Of a DNA stretch of 17,306 nt, positions 6,783-15,915 are shown in pieces. A program made the position numbers and the translations under genes. The stretch comes from CAYZUC01 sp964481705 (GTDB taxonomy: Bacteria > Bacillota > Clostridia > Lachnospirales > Lachnospiraceae), in contig CAYZUC010000059.1 in the NCBI GenBank assembly GCA_964481705.1, forward strand, positions 1 to 17,306, in the 5' to 3' direction. A model generated the notes under the pieces. The model was not told the DNA's origin. It was given only the letters and a program-made list of their open reading frames with translations, and did not search any database. Position 1 is the stretch's first letter. Each line of letters begins with the position of its first letter.

Positions 6783-7772
6783 TTATTGCGTTTTCAAATT
6801 AGCAAGCTCTGTAGCCGCCGAAGGACTATATAAGCTGCTGAAGTTGTAGATGAAATATCCATCCCAACCTTTTGACTTTGCAGTAATTACCTGAGACTGC
6901 AAGTTGTTGCTGGCCAGTGCCCAGCCCGGATCCGAGGAGATTGCCTGACCTGCGCGATAAGAAGCAAGACCTACATACAACGGAATATTAGCAGTATCAA
7001 GTGCTGTCCACTGAGCCAGACGGTTACTGAACATCGATACGTTACCTGCTGCTCCATAACGATCTGTCCAATAAATCTGAGGACATAAATAATCCACATA
7101 TCCCGGAGTCGATAACCATGTACGGACATCCGCTCCCATTGCTACGTTATTCTCAATATTACCCTGTGGGCTGATACCAAATACCTTACCTGCCGAATGA
7201 GCAGTCGCATATACCTGCTGAATCATAGCATTATGTGCTGCAGCCCCAATCGGCGGAAAATAATCATCAAAGTGGATTCCGTCAACCGGATATGTATTCA
7301 CAATCTCAGCAACTCCGGCTACAATATTGGCCTGAGTGGCAAGTGCTGCATTACCTGCATAAGCTCCATTACGATAACCATAAGGATTAATCCATGCATG
7401 GAACTGTAATCCCTTGGAATGAGCGGTGCTTACCATAATACTCACTGGATCATAACCCGGATTGCCACCCGTCATCATGGTACTCCAAGGATAAATCTTA
7501 GATGGGTAAATCGCATCATTATGAGAACGAACATGGACAATTAATGCATTACAACCTTGCGCAAGTGCCTTATCACACATACCGCTGAAGGTCGATGTAA
7601 AGGATGCCTGATCCTTTCCCTTTAAATAGGTCTGATAATCAAGAAATGAAATCCATACACCCTTCATCTGAGAAGGCTGAACTGCCAAGCTTGCTGTTGC
7701 TGCAAACGCTGGAGCACTCATGCTCGTGCACAGAACCATTGCTGTAAGTAACGCTGCTAAAAATTTTTTCAA
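6783..7772 (-). CDS. Secreted GH10-like (GHL10/YngK-type) glycoside hydrolase
   Basis: This 329-residue exported protein has a standard signal peptide: KK, a hydrophobic stretch, then cleavage at about AFA-AT, residues 24/25. The mature part is a TIM-barrel of the GHL10 group: KGVWISFLDY (37-46), HVRSHNDAIYPS (80-91), HAWINPYGYRNG (125-136), DGIHFDDYFPP (164-174), SPQGNIENNVAMGADV (201-216) and DYLCPQIYW (227-235). In FDDYF the acidic pair is a likely catalytic element. Known relatives act on cell-wall glycans, but the substrate here is not determined. The start is TTG 7772, the only codon that places the signal peptide 8 nt behind a perfect AGGAGG (7786-7781). It has its own promoter and terminator, so it is monocistronic. 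No lipobox, SH3 or wall-anchor motif is seen, so it is probably released or loosely bound. Confidence 0.9.
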   Translation of the reverse strand: MKKFLAALLTAMVLCTSMSAPAFAATASLAVQPSQMKGVWISFLDYQTYLKGKDQASFTSTFSGMCDKALAQGCNALIVHVRSHNDAIYPSKIYPWSTMMTGGNPGYDPVSIMVSTAHSKGLQFHAWINPYGYRNGAYAGNAALATQANIVAGVAEIVNTYPVDGIHFDDYFPPIGAAAHNAMIQQVYATAHSAGKVFGISPQGNIENNVAMGADVRTWLSTPGYVDYLCPQIYWTDRYGAAGNVSMFSNRLAQWTALDTANIPLYVGLASYRAGQAISSDPGWALASNNLQSQVITAKSKGWDGYFIYNFSSLYSPSAATELANLKTQ

Positions 7773-7804
7773 TCTTTACTCCTCCTAATTCACAATTTGT
7801 AATA

Positions 7805-7834
7805 ATTATACAACATTTTCAACCAATTTATCAA
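7805..7834 (-). promoter_or_regulatory. Promoter of the GH10-like gene
   Basis: On the minus strand TTGATA (7834-7829) is followed after 18 nt by a perfect TATAAT (7810-7805). The predicted start near 7798 leaves a short leader carrying AGGAGG before the TTG start. A 15-bp palindrome (7846-7860) sits 11 bp upstream of the -35. Confidence 0.78.
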
Positions 7835-7845
7835 CTACTTTCCAG

Positions 7846-7860
7846 TTAAGTTTTTCTTAA
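7846..7860. repeat. 15-bp palindromic motif, copy 1 (upstream of the GH10-like promoter)
   Basis: TTAAG-N5-CTTAA. Read on the minus strand it is TTAAGAAAAACTTAA, which matches 14 of 15 positions of the copy at 9532-9546 read on the plus strand. It sits about 11 bp upstream of the -35 hexamer, a usual place for an activator site. Confidence 0.45.
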
Positions 7861-7899
7861 AATCCTCGTACATTTGAAATGCCATCGTATAGGTTCCAA

Positions 7900-9441
7900 T
7901 TACTTCTTATAAAAATAATATACATCTGTGAATTTCCAGTTATACAGCTTCTCATAAGAATCAACACCCTCGCACTGCTCCAGGATACGGTCAGCCATTC
8001 TTTCCGTATCGTCGCTGATTGCCATATATGTCACAAAACTGTCGTCTGTTTGCGCAACCTCCGTATTCTTGAAATGAGATAATGCCTGCGCAGGTACAAA
8101 TGTAGTACTTCTATACTTCGGAAGCTGTCCATAATGACGGTCTGCCTGCCACATACCATCATCAAAGATAAAGACGCAATCATTGGATGCATATTCGTCA
8201 CATATCTTTATGATATCTCCCTTATTCTTAAATGAATACTCCCAGCCACCAAGAATGTTGCTTCCAATCACCATGAATACAACCACTATCGCAATCACTC
8301 TCTTCTGCTTTTGTTCTGGAAATCCTCTCTTTACCGCAGCCATGACGACGGATAATACAATTAAAATCACACAAGGGTAAACCGGTGATATATAACGCGG
8401 CTCAATATATGCCGCAGATTTTGCTACCACTAATAAGTAGAAAAAGGTGGGGGCAATAAGAACCAGATATCTCTCATTTTTCCACGAAATCCTTCTTCTC
8501 TTCATAATGATTACTACACCAATGATAATCGGAATCAGCATAAGTGACGTAATCTTCGTATCAAGCATGGAAAAGAAAGCGACTGCCCGATAAATCGGAC
8601 TTCCACCTACATGCACCATATTATGAAATGCTTCCTCTCCTCGGTAGCTTGTGAAAATATGAAAAATCATTGGAGGGAAGAGACCATCACTAATCACTCC
8701 CGCTACTACCATAACTATAGAAAAAATGGCCGCTTTCTTATAGTACTTACGGAAAAGCTGGATTAGACCATACTCAATAGAAAACAGTACAACAAACACA
8801 ATAAAATAGTAATGCGTCAATGCTCCTGCAACCGTTATCAGGAACAACCATAAATATTGGATCGGCTTGATTTTCTCCGAGTAGATATTTTTTAATACCC
8901 ATCTTAAGAAAAGTAAGCACATACACATCAGCATCATATACATTCTTAAGAACATATTGATTTCCATTACAGCAGGACAAATAGCAAAAAAGCCTGTAAT
9001 CACCAACGCTTTTGTACGATCCTTTTGGAATTCATACGCGCATTGATACATAAGCAGTATACACATCAGCATGAAAAACAGATTTACACCGAGACCCATC
9101 CATATATTAAACTGCTCCGGGAAAAGTGAGCTTATGGTATGAATGATGGAATAATAAAGGGGCGGATGTACATCCAGCTTTTGGTTGACCCATACCATTC
9201 CATAGTTAAATCCCTGACCATTATGTACCGTCATAGCCTGTGAGAAGATATCTCCTGCATTTACCTTCTCAAAGTATTCCGTCGAAAGAACTCCATCCGT
9301 AGTGGAATTGGCCAGACAGAATGTCATCACCTCATCCTCATGAAATAGTAGTTTCTGAGTCGACTGAAATACAAACCAAAGGGATGAAACAAGCATAATA
9401 ACGAACAGAATCCATTTGTAATTTTTATTTATTTTCTCCAT
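7900..9441 (-). CDS. GT39/ArnT-like polytopic membrane glycosyltransferase
   Basis: This is an integral membrane protein of about 513 residues with roughly ten hydrophobic segments and a hydrophilic C-terminal tail (about 400-513). The PMT/ArnT-like signs are the acidic first outer loop HEDE (34-37), VHPPLYYSIIH (91-101), RMYMM (166-170), THYYF (209-213) and EPRYISPVYPC (347-357). Such GT-C enzymes use a polyprenyl-phosphate sugar as donor outside the membrane, with a protein, lipid or wall polymer as acceptor. The start at 9441 is chosen because GGAG lies a few bases upstream; the earlier in-frame ATG at 9477 has no ribosome site. It has its own promoter and lies between lacZ and the GH10-like gene. 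Acceptor and donor are unknown; the C-terminal tail does not match anything I recognise. Confidence 0.85.
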   Translation of the reverse strand: MEKINKNYKWILFVIMLVSSLWFVFQSTQKLLFHEDEVMTFCLANSTTDGVLSTEYFEKVNAGDIFSQAMTVHNGQGFNYGMVWVNQKLDVHPPLYYSIIHTISSLFPEQFNIWMGLGVNLFFMLMCILLMYQCAYEFQKDRTKALVITGFFAICPAVMEINMFLRMYMMLMCMCLLFLRWVLKNIYSEKIKPIQYLWLFLITVAGALTHYYFIVFVVLFSIEYGLIQLFRKYYKKAAIFSIVMVVAGVISDGLFPPMIFHIFTSYRGEEAFHNMVHVGGSPIYRAVAFFSMLDTKITSLMLIPIIIGVVIIMKRRRISWKNERYLVLIAPTFFYLLVVAKSAAYIEPRYISPVYPCVILIVLSVVMAAVKRGFPEQKQKRVIAIVVVFMVIGSNILGGWEYSFKNKGDIIKICDEYASNDCVFIFDDGMWQADRHYGQLPKYRSTTFVPAQALSHFKNTEVAQTDDSFVTYMAISDDTERMADRILEQCEGVDSYEKLYNWKFTDVYYFYKK

Positions 9442-9478
9442 TTTCTTCTCCTTTTGCGTACCCAACACATTAAACATA

Positions 9479-9507
9479 ATTTTAGATTAATTATCTCGCT
9501 GTGTCAT
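9479..9507 (-). promoter_or_regulatory. Promoter of the GT39-like gene
   Basis: On the minus strand ATGACA (9507-9502) is separated by 17 nt from TAAAAT (9484-9479); each hexamer matches consensus at five of six positions. The predicted start near 9472 leaves a leader of about 30 nt before ATG 9441. This supports transcription separate from lacZ. Confidence 0.65.
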
Positions 9508-9531
9508 GTTATTTCTTGCTATTTTATGGAA

Positions 9532-9546
9532 TTAAGAAAACCTTAA
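9532..9546. repeat. 15-bp palindromic motif, copy 2 (upstream of the GT39-like promoter)
   Basis: TTAAGAAAACCTTAA on the plus strand, 24 bp upstream of the GT39-like -35 hexamer and about 34 bp after the lacZ stop. It could also form a weak hairpin at the end of the lac transcript, but no T-run follows. Confidence 0.4.
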
Positions 9547-9579
9547 AAGAAAATAAATAAAACACTCATGAATTCGTAT

Positions 9580-12500
9580 TTACCGATTGGATTCATCCAT
9601 TCCACAGAATGTCATGACAAATTCCAACGGCTGACGAATGTCGATCAGATATTCCGGATGGGTTTTAGAACCCCAGGCATCGTCTCCTCCAACGCCCATC
9701 TGATTAAGAGAAGCACGGATTACCGTGTACTGTATCCTGGGGAGCTCATTCGGATGCATTGCATTCTCCAGCTCATGGGGCGTGTAGGGTAATGCTGAAA
9801 AATTCATTCCACTGCTTCTCAGCAGCAATCCAAATCCAGCCGCATCTGTAATCTTGGCATAGCGAACGCCTGTCTTGTTTCCGCACTCCTGAGGAACAAG
9901 ATAATCTGACATATTGTCCTTAACAAGATTGCGATAGATTCCAAGTCTGGCTCCGGATTGTCGATCACAGTAGGTTTCTTCCGGACCATTTCCATACCAT
10001 TCCAGATGGTCATAANNNNNNNNNNGGCATCCATTTTGAATTGAATACCAAATTCCGGCATATCTCCAAGAGCTGGCACCGGATCGTAATACAATCTTGA
10101 CTCCACGGTCCCGTCTCCATAGACCGTATAAGTATGCTTACAGATACTGGCGGGATTCGTAGGAAGATACCAGGTATATTCCAACACAGCGCAGTTTTCC
10201 TTCTCCGTCAGAACTACATTATTCAAATCTGTGATATTCTCAGGATTCACAAGACTTCCATACATGGAAGCGATTTTCCACTGCGCATAACGTATTGGCA
10301 TGAAATTACCGATATCGTCATCAACAGGTGCTCTCCAGAAGTTAGGACGTGGGCTTCCTTTTATTAGCTCCCTTCCCTTGTAGCGATAAGAAACCAAACC
10401 AAATCTTCTACGATCGAACAATACTTCAAAATCATTGCCACGAACACCAATATGGCTGACTCCATCAACAACCGTTACTGGCAGCGTACAGATTGTCTCA
10501 GGCGCATCGATTTTATAGACGCCCTGACCAAATGCAATTTCATGTCCCTTTTTTGCATACTTTGTACTTTGCCTAAGTAGGAAGGAAACCGTAACAACAT
10601 ATTCTCCCGGCATCGTCTCCCTGGCAAAAGGAATCGGATAATCCATACTTTGCTGTGGCGGTACATCTGTCTTCATCTCTTCGCTTTTTAGCAAAACTCC
10701 ATCCTTATATAGCGATACCACACAATAAAAATTCTGTGTCCCCAGAAACAAAAACTTATTCCAGACCGTAAACTTGTCCTTGTCCACGATTATTTTCAAA
10801 TTCTGATATATGTATTTGATCTCCTGCATTTTGGGAGATAATCTTCTATCTGCATAAACAATCCCATTTCCACTGAAATTATACCCATTGGGATGCTCGT
10901 CGAAGTCTCCTCCATATGCATACATGGGATCGCCATACCGATCCTTCTTGGAAATAGTCTGGTCAACAAAGTCCCAAATAAAGCCTCCCTGAAACTGTGG
11001 CTCACGTTCGGTAAGATCGATGTACTTATATACCGCTCCATTCGCATTGCCCATAGAATGCATGAATTCACAGCAGATAAATGGTTTGTCTTTGTTTGTT
11101 TTCAGATACTGTTCAATGTCGGCAGCCGGTGTGTACATCTGACTCTCAACATCACTTGTGGCGTTATATCTGCGATCCGCATGAATTCCTTCGTAATGAA
11201 CAAGACGTGTCGTGTCCATTTTTCGAAAATACTCTGCTATCATATAGAGGTTTTTTCCTCCAAAGGATTCATTTCCGCACGACCACATCAAAATAGAGGT
11301 ATGATTTTTATCTCTTTCATACATATTCTCCGCCCTTTTCAAGACAGCCCTCGTCCAATCGGTTCTGTCACCCGGTACGATATCAGAATACGACATTTTT
11401 CCCATTATACATGCATCCCAAAGACCATGTGTCTCCAGATTTGTCTCATCTATGACATAGATTCCATACTCGTCGCACAGCTCGTACATATAAGAGGAAT
11501 TCGGATAATGACTCATACGGAGAGCATTGATATTATTCTGTTTCATAATTTCAATATCCCTAATCATCAGCTCCCTGGAAACGACACGACCTGTATCCGC
11601 ACAAAATTCATGTCGATTTGTTCCATGAAAGACAATGCGCTTTCCATTTAAAAGCATCAAACCGTTCTTTATCTCGAAACGACGGAACCCTATGTATTGC
11701 TCCACAATCTCACATAACTGATTATCCTTGTCAAATACTTCAATCAACACGAGATAACGGTTGGGAATCTCAGCACTCCATAGATGTGGAGCGTTGACAA
11801 CGACGGAAAGACGGACCACTTCATCCGAAATGGCCGTCTCCTTGTAAATGGACTCCTGTCCCTCTGTCTTTAGTGTTACCTTCACCGTTCCGCTATTCGG
11901 ATTACAGAGCTCTTGCGTACTACGTAGCTTCAAAGTAAGATTCAATTCGCCCTGACTCAGCGTCTCGTCCAACGCAGGTACTGCTTTCAGGTCAAAAACA
12001 TGAATACGGGGAATCGTATACAGATAAACATCACGGAAAATACCGGAGAAACGATAAAAGTCCTGATCCTCTGTCCAGCTGCCTGACGACCATTGAAATA
12101 CCTGAACAGCCAGCTTGTTTTCGCCCTGACACAGATAAGGCGTCAGCTCAAACTCCGATGGCGTAAAGGAATCCTCGCTATATCCCACATATTTGCCATT
12201 GCACCACAACGCAAACGCGCTCTCCACACCCTGAAAGGAGAGAAACAGGGGACCGCCCTGCATGGATTTGGGTAATTCAAAGTACTTTACATATTCAGCT
12301 GTCGGATTATAGTGAGTCGGAATCTCTCCGGGTATGATTGCTTCGTGTCCATCCCACGGATATTCGGCTGTCACATAGGCCGGTACTCCATATCCCTCCA
12401 TCTGGATATGTGCCGGTACCTTAATCTCCTTCCATTCATGGCAGTCATAGGTAACGGATTCAAATCCCTTTACCGATTCCTTATAATTTCTTGCATAGGA

Positions 12501-12656
12501 GAACTTCCACATACCATTTAAACTGACACGCATCAACATTTTTCCCGCATGATATTCTGCCGCGGAGCCATAGTATACATGATCTGAATGTGCAGGAATA
12601 CATCCCTCTGAAAAAAATTCGGGATTCTTCACCTGATTGTAATCAAATATCTGCAT
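9580..12656 (-). CDS. lacZ: Beta-galactosidase, GH2 LacZ type (interrupted only by an assembly gap)
   Basis: It hydrolyses terminal beta-galactosides such as lactose in the cytoplasm. From ATG 12656, behind a GAGAGG site, 877 codons read to the N-run. The correct frame resumes at 10014 with YDHLEWYGNGPEETYCDR and runs to TAA 9580, about 1022 residues in all, close to E. coli LacZ (1024). Domains in order are jelly roll (WTEDQDFYRFSGIFRDVYLY, 194-213), immunoglobulin-like, TIM barrel with the GH2 signature GTNRHEFCADTGR (345-357), acid/base Glu463 in WSCGNESFGG, nucleophile Glu530 in CCEFMHSMGN, a linker, and the C-terminal small-chain domain (YLVPQECGNKTGVRY). The start 95 nt further upstream is rejected: it lies inside the permease gene and lacks a ribosome site. 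It begins 14 bp after the permease and is the last gene of the sugar operon. No convincing terminator follows. Confidence 0.95.
10016..10025. other. Assembly gap (10 N) inside lacZ
   Basis: Ten undetermined bases. Reading frames on the two sides agree only if the true gap length leaves remainder 2 on division by 3, so ten is a placeholder. A real gap of only 2 nt would give FKMDA-x-YDHLEWYG, which looks like an unbroken GH2 sequence. Confidence 0.97.
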
Positions 12657-12670
12657 ATATATCCTCTCTT

Positions 12671-13477
12671 CTACTTCACAGCTCCGGTAATACCCTCTGC
12701 AAAGCTTTTTTGTAAAATAAAGAAAATGATAATTGTAGGTATGGTACACATTAAAACTGCTAACATCAACATTCCATAGTCCGTTACATATCCCTCCTTG
12801 AGGTTCGCAACCAGCATGGGCATCGTAATACTTGCATTATCCTGCATGATAACCTTGGGCCATAAATAAGAATTCCACGCATTCATAAAAGTTATGGTCA
12901 TAGCCGCCGCATAGGTAGAACGCATCGTAGGGAAGAACATGCGGAAGAAAATACCAATCTCACTTAATCCATCGATTCTGGAAGCTTCAATAATATCATG
13001 GGGAAACGAACGGGCACTCTGTCGAAAAAGCATAATTAAAAAAGGTGTTGATATCGTAGGCAAAACAAATCCCATGGTAGAATTTAATAATTGCGCCTTG
13101 GAGAACATTTGAAACAACGGAATCATAGTTGCTGCAAAAGGAACCATCATAGCCAACAGTAAAATCGACATTACGCCATCCTTCGCTCTATCATGGAATA
13201 TTTCAAATCCATAGCCTGCCAAAGAACAGATCAGAAGTGACGCAAGTGTCAGAATGATCGAATATTTAAAAGAGTTGATCATAGCAGCGGCTACATTCTG
13301 GCTTTCGATTAGATTCCGGAAATTTGTGATAAGATTAGTTCCCGGAATTAAGCTTCCTGCCATAACGTCCACACTGGTATTGGTTGCTGAGATCGCCATC
13401 CATACTAATGGAAAAATAGAAATTAATGAAACGATTGTCAAAAATGTATATTGCGCAAATCTTCTTACCTTAATCAC
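12671..13477 (-). CDS. ABC sugar transporter permease, MalG/LacG-like (CUT1)
   Basis: This is the second inner-membrane subunit of a carbohydrate importer, about 268 residues with six predicted membrane segments. The EAA loop that docks on the ATPase is at 164-187 (IIEASRIDGLSEIGIFFRMFFPTM, key E-A-S and Gly). The C-terminal FILQKSFAEGITGAVK is the characteristic ending of MalG-type permeases. I prefer GTG 13477 because AGGTG lies 6 nt upstream; GTG 13486 is also possible and adds three residues. Either start overlaps the end of the first permease gene, by 8 or 17 bp, so translation is likely coupled. It precedes lacZ by 14 bp, which suggests a lactose or galacto-oligosaccharide substrate. 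Confidence 0.93.
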   Translation of the reverse strand: MIKVRRFAQYTFLTIVSLISIFPLVWMAISATNTSVDVMAGSLIPGTNLITNFRNLIESQNVAAAMINSFKYSIILTLASLLICSLAGYGFEIFHDRAKDGVMSILLLAMMVPFAATMIPLFQMFSKAQLLNSTMGFVLPTISTPFLIMLFRQSARSFPHDIIEASRIDGLSEIGIFFRMFFPTMRSTYAAAMTITFMNAWNSYLWPKVIMQDNASITMPMLVANLKEGYVTDYGMLMLAVLMCTIPTIIIFFILQKSFAEGITGAVK

Positions 13478-14363
13478 GCTTATCACCTACTTTCATTTGG
13501 AAGAACGCAAGCATTGCTACGAGAATCAAAATCAGGTACGACATAGCAGCCGCATATCCGAAGTTGGGAACATATTTAAAGGACATATTGAATATGTAAT
13601 GTGACATTGTAACCGTTGCATTCGCAGGTCCTCCATTTGTCAGATTCATAGACTCATCAAACAATTGCAGCGTTCCATTTGTTGACATGATTGCTGTCAG
13701 CAGTATCGTAGGCTTGAGTAGAGGAACCGTGATTTTCCGAAATGCCTGAAAGGGTGATGCTCCATCAATTTTGGCTGCCTCATATACAGAATACTCAATA
13801 TTCTGCAGTCCGGAAAGATAGAATACCATGTTATAACCCGTCCATCTCCAGACCAGTGCAATAATAATGATTATTCTGGCACTGTTTGGATGAGCAAGGA
13901 AATTGTATCCTGTATTTAGAAAACCAAACTTAATTAATATGGCATTTACAAATCCATCTACTGCAAATAGCGAACGAAAAATGATGGAATAGGAAACGAG
14001 GGAGGTCGCACATGGTAAGAAAATTGCAGTACGAAATAACCCTTTGAATTTCAAGTTCTTATCATTAAGCATCGATGCGAGGATAAGAGCAAGTACCAGC
14101 ATGATCGGTACCTGAATAATCAGATACAGAAAATTGTTTTTCAACGCCTGCATGAAAATCCCATCCTGAAACATACGAACATAATTAGTAGTGCCAACCC
14201 ACTGCATCTTCGTTCCAACTCCCGACTTAAATGATAGAACGAATGCACGAATCATTGGATAGAAACTCATTGCTGCAATCAGCAATGTCGCCGGCGTTAA
14301 AAATGCCCAACCAACCAGATTGTGCTTCTGGTTTAAGGAAAGCTTACTCTTTGGCTTACTCAC
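13470..14363 (-). CDS. ABC sugar transporter permease, MalF/LacF-like (CUT1)
   Basis: This is the first permease subunit, 297 residues with six membrane segments. The start is GTG 14363, placed 7 nt behind a perfect AGGAGG (14376-14371); the longer open frame reaching 14429 only translates the upstream hairpin. Family features are WAFLTPATLLIAAMSFYPM (19-37), FKGLFRTAIFLPCATS (106-121), the EAA loop at about 194-218 (YEAAKIDGASPFQAFRKITVP) and LTNGGPANAT near the periplasmic-type loop. It follows the binding-protein gene after a stable hairpin and overlaps the second permease gene. No ATPase gene is present, so a shared MsmK-type ATPase is expected elsewhere. Confidence 0.94.
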   Translation of the reverse strand: MSKPKSKLSLNQKHNLVGWAFLTPATLLIAAMSFYPMIRAFVLSFKSGVGTKMQWVGTTNYVRMFQDGIFMQALKNNFLYLIIQVPIMLVLALILASMLNDKNLKFKGLFRTAIFLPCATSLVSYSIIFRSLFAVDGFVNAILIKFGFLNTGYNFLAHPNSARIIIIIALVWRWTGYNMVFYLSGLQNIEYSVYEAAKIDGASPFQAFRKITVPLLKPTILLTAIMSTNGTLQLFDESMNLTNGGPANATVTMSHYIFNMSFKYVPNFGYAAAMSYLILILVAMLAFFQMKVGDKRD

Positions 14364-14395
14364 GAAAATACCTCCTTTAATACCTTGACAATTTC

Positions 14396-14423
14396 GGGGA
14401 ACTCCTGTTTCCAGGAAGTCCCC
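14396..14423 (-). promoter_or_regulatory. Intercistronic hairpin with GAAA tetraloop between binding protein and permease
   Basis: On the minus strand arms 14423-14412 and 14407-14396 pair over 12 positions with one mismatch and one G-U pair, closed by GAAA, a GNRA tetraloop. It lies about 33 nt past the binding-protein stop codon. No T-run follows, so it is more likely an mRNA-stabilising or processing element that raises binding-protein yield over permease than a full terminator. Confidence 0.75.
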
Positions 14424-14455
14424 CTCCATTTTCTCTTATTTAAATTATGTAACGA

Positions 14456-15832
14456 TTAATTCCCCATTGCAAAGTTTACCGTATCCTCTGCCGTCTTCAG
14501 CTCTGCATCGATATCAGAACCTGCTACTACATTTGTAATTGCAACTGCAACCGCATCTCTGGCTTCATAGTAGTAAACGCCTGTATTGTTGCTCGGAATC
14601 TTACCAGCAAAATCTGTAATTGTTGCAAATACCGGTTCTCCGCTAAAGAATTCCTGTGGCTCTGCATATACATCGCTGTCAGCAGCCGGAAGATAGGTTG
14701 CTAATGCACCTGACTTTGGTAGAATTGTCTCATAGAACTCTGTGCTTCCTGCAAAAGTCTTTGCAAAGAAATCAAACGCAAGCTCTGTGTTTTTGCAATT
14801 TGCCGTAACTGCCCAGCTGGATCCACCATTATTAGAGTAATTGGTAGCATTTGCTGCATTATCAAGCTTTGGCATATTTGTAATTGCCCACTGACCAGAC
14901 TGTTCCGGTACTGTCTGGATTGTCGCCATAATCCAGCATCCATTAATGGTACCTGCTACAGTAGAATTGGTAATGGAACCAACATACTGATCCCAATCAT
15001 TCACTTCAACAAGAACACCAGAAGATACAAGTTCTGCGTAAGTAGCCATTACCTCCTTTAAAATATCATTATCGATCATGCTTGGATTTCCCTGCTCATC
15101 AAACAAAGAGCCTCCAGCCGACTGAAGCATCATCATGATAACATCTGACTCTCCTGCCTGACAGGAAAGTAGTGGTTTGCCTGTCTTCTCGAGAATTTTC
15201 TTACCCTTTTCAATGTAATCAGACCATGAGATATCTGTGAAATCATCTACTGTATAGCCTGCCTCTTCTAATACATCCGTTCTGTAGCAGGCAATTACTG
15301 CACCATTATCAAACGGAACACCATAATTTTTGCCATCTACTACAGAATATGCAACCTTAGATGCACCAAACTGTGAGTAATCGATTCCGGAACTTGTCAA
15401 ATCGGTAAAAGCATCCGGAAATGAAATAACATTCTTTTGAAATGCATTATCCTGCATTAATATAATATCCGGTAATGTACTGATATCTCCTGATGATGCT
15501 GCTGTTGTAACCTTGGTCTGTACATCCTCCCAAGGAGTCTCAACAATATTCAATTTGAAATCAGGGTTTGTCTTCTGATACTCTTTCTCTGCTTCTTCCA
15601 TTGCATACATATTAAATGCCGGATCCCAGCACCAAACTGTTAATGAATTATCGCCTGTTGCCTCTGCTGCAGGCGCTTCGCTGCCAGCCTCAGTAGCCTT
15701 CTCTGTAGCAGCCTCTGTTGCGGGAGCTGCTGCTGGTTCAGCACTTGTAGCCGGTGCCTGTGCACTTCCACATCCAACCAAAGATAACACCATGGTAGCT
15801 GTCAATAGTAATGATAATGCTTTCTTTTTCAT
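14456..15832 (-). CDS. Sugar-binding lipoprotein of the ABC importer (extracellular solute-binding protein family 1)
   Basis: This 458-residue lipoprotein captures sugar outside the membrane and hands it to the permeases. The signal peptide ends in lipobox LVGC with Cys21 as the lipidated residue. A flexible Ala/Thr/Glu-rich linker (about 22-62) follows, then the family-1 binding fold from SLTVWCWDPAFN, including PDIILMQD, YGVPFDNGAVIACYRTDVLEEAGY, and a conserved NGGSSWAVTANCKN segment. The start at ATG 15832 is used because AGGAGG lies upstream (15849-15844, 11-nt spacing) and it opens directly on the signal peptide; an earlier ATG at 15862 has no ribosome site. It is the first operon gene, with permeases and lacZ downstream. 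Lactose or galacto-oligosaccharides are the inferred ligands from lacZ, not from the protein itself. Confidence 0.94.
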   Translation of the reverse strand: MKKKALSLLLTATMVLSLVGCGSAQAPATSAEPAAAPATEAATEKATEAGSEAPAAEATGDNSLTVWCWDPAFNMYAMEEAEKEYQKTNPDFKLNIVETPWEDVQTKVTTAASSGDISTLPDIILMQDNAFQKNVISFPDAFTDLTSSGIDYSQFGASKVAYSVVDGKNYGVPFDNGAVIACYRTDVLEEAGYTVDDFTDISWSDYIEKGKKILEKTGKPLLSCQAGESDVIMMMLQSAGGSLFDEQGNPSMIDNDILKEVMATYAELVSSGVLVEVNDWDQYVGSITNSTVAGTINGCWIMATIQTVPEQSGQWAITNMPKLDNAANATNYSNNGGSSWAVTANCKNTELAFDFFAKTFAGSTEFYETILPKSGALATYLPAADSDVYAEPQEFFSGEPVFATITDFAGKIPSNNTGVYYYEARDAVAVAITNVVAGSDIDAELKTAEDTVNFAMGN

Positions 15833-15915
15833 TCTCTTTATATCCTCCTGTTGAAATACCATTTTCCATACAACTCTTTCCTTGTGGCCTCAAGGCTAAT
15901 TGTACACCATCCCAT

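Noticed and set aside
9520..9579. Rho-independent terminator after lacZ
   Set aside because: Only a 5-bp A/T-rich stem (TTAAG/CTTAA) is present and it lacks a following T-run.
9580..9912. A separate small 110-residue gene on the minus strand
   Set aside because: Its sequence is the C-terminal domain of LacZ. The in-frame residues before its Met (IYRNLVKDN) continue the family sequence, so it is not an independent gene.
10893..11651. A 252-codon open frame on the plus strand
   Set aside because: It lies wholly antisense to the conserved catalytic part of lacZ, resembles no known family and has no convincing ribosome site.
12657..12749. Upstream in-frame extension of lacZ
   Set aside because: It runs into the permease coding sequence and has no ribosome site; ATG 12656 has GAGAGG before it and matches the usual LacZ N-terminus.
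14364..14429. N-terminal extension of the first permease
   Set aside because: The extra residues are a translation of the intercistronic hairpin and ribosome site; GTG 14363 behind AGGAGG is far better.
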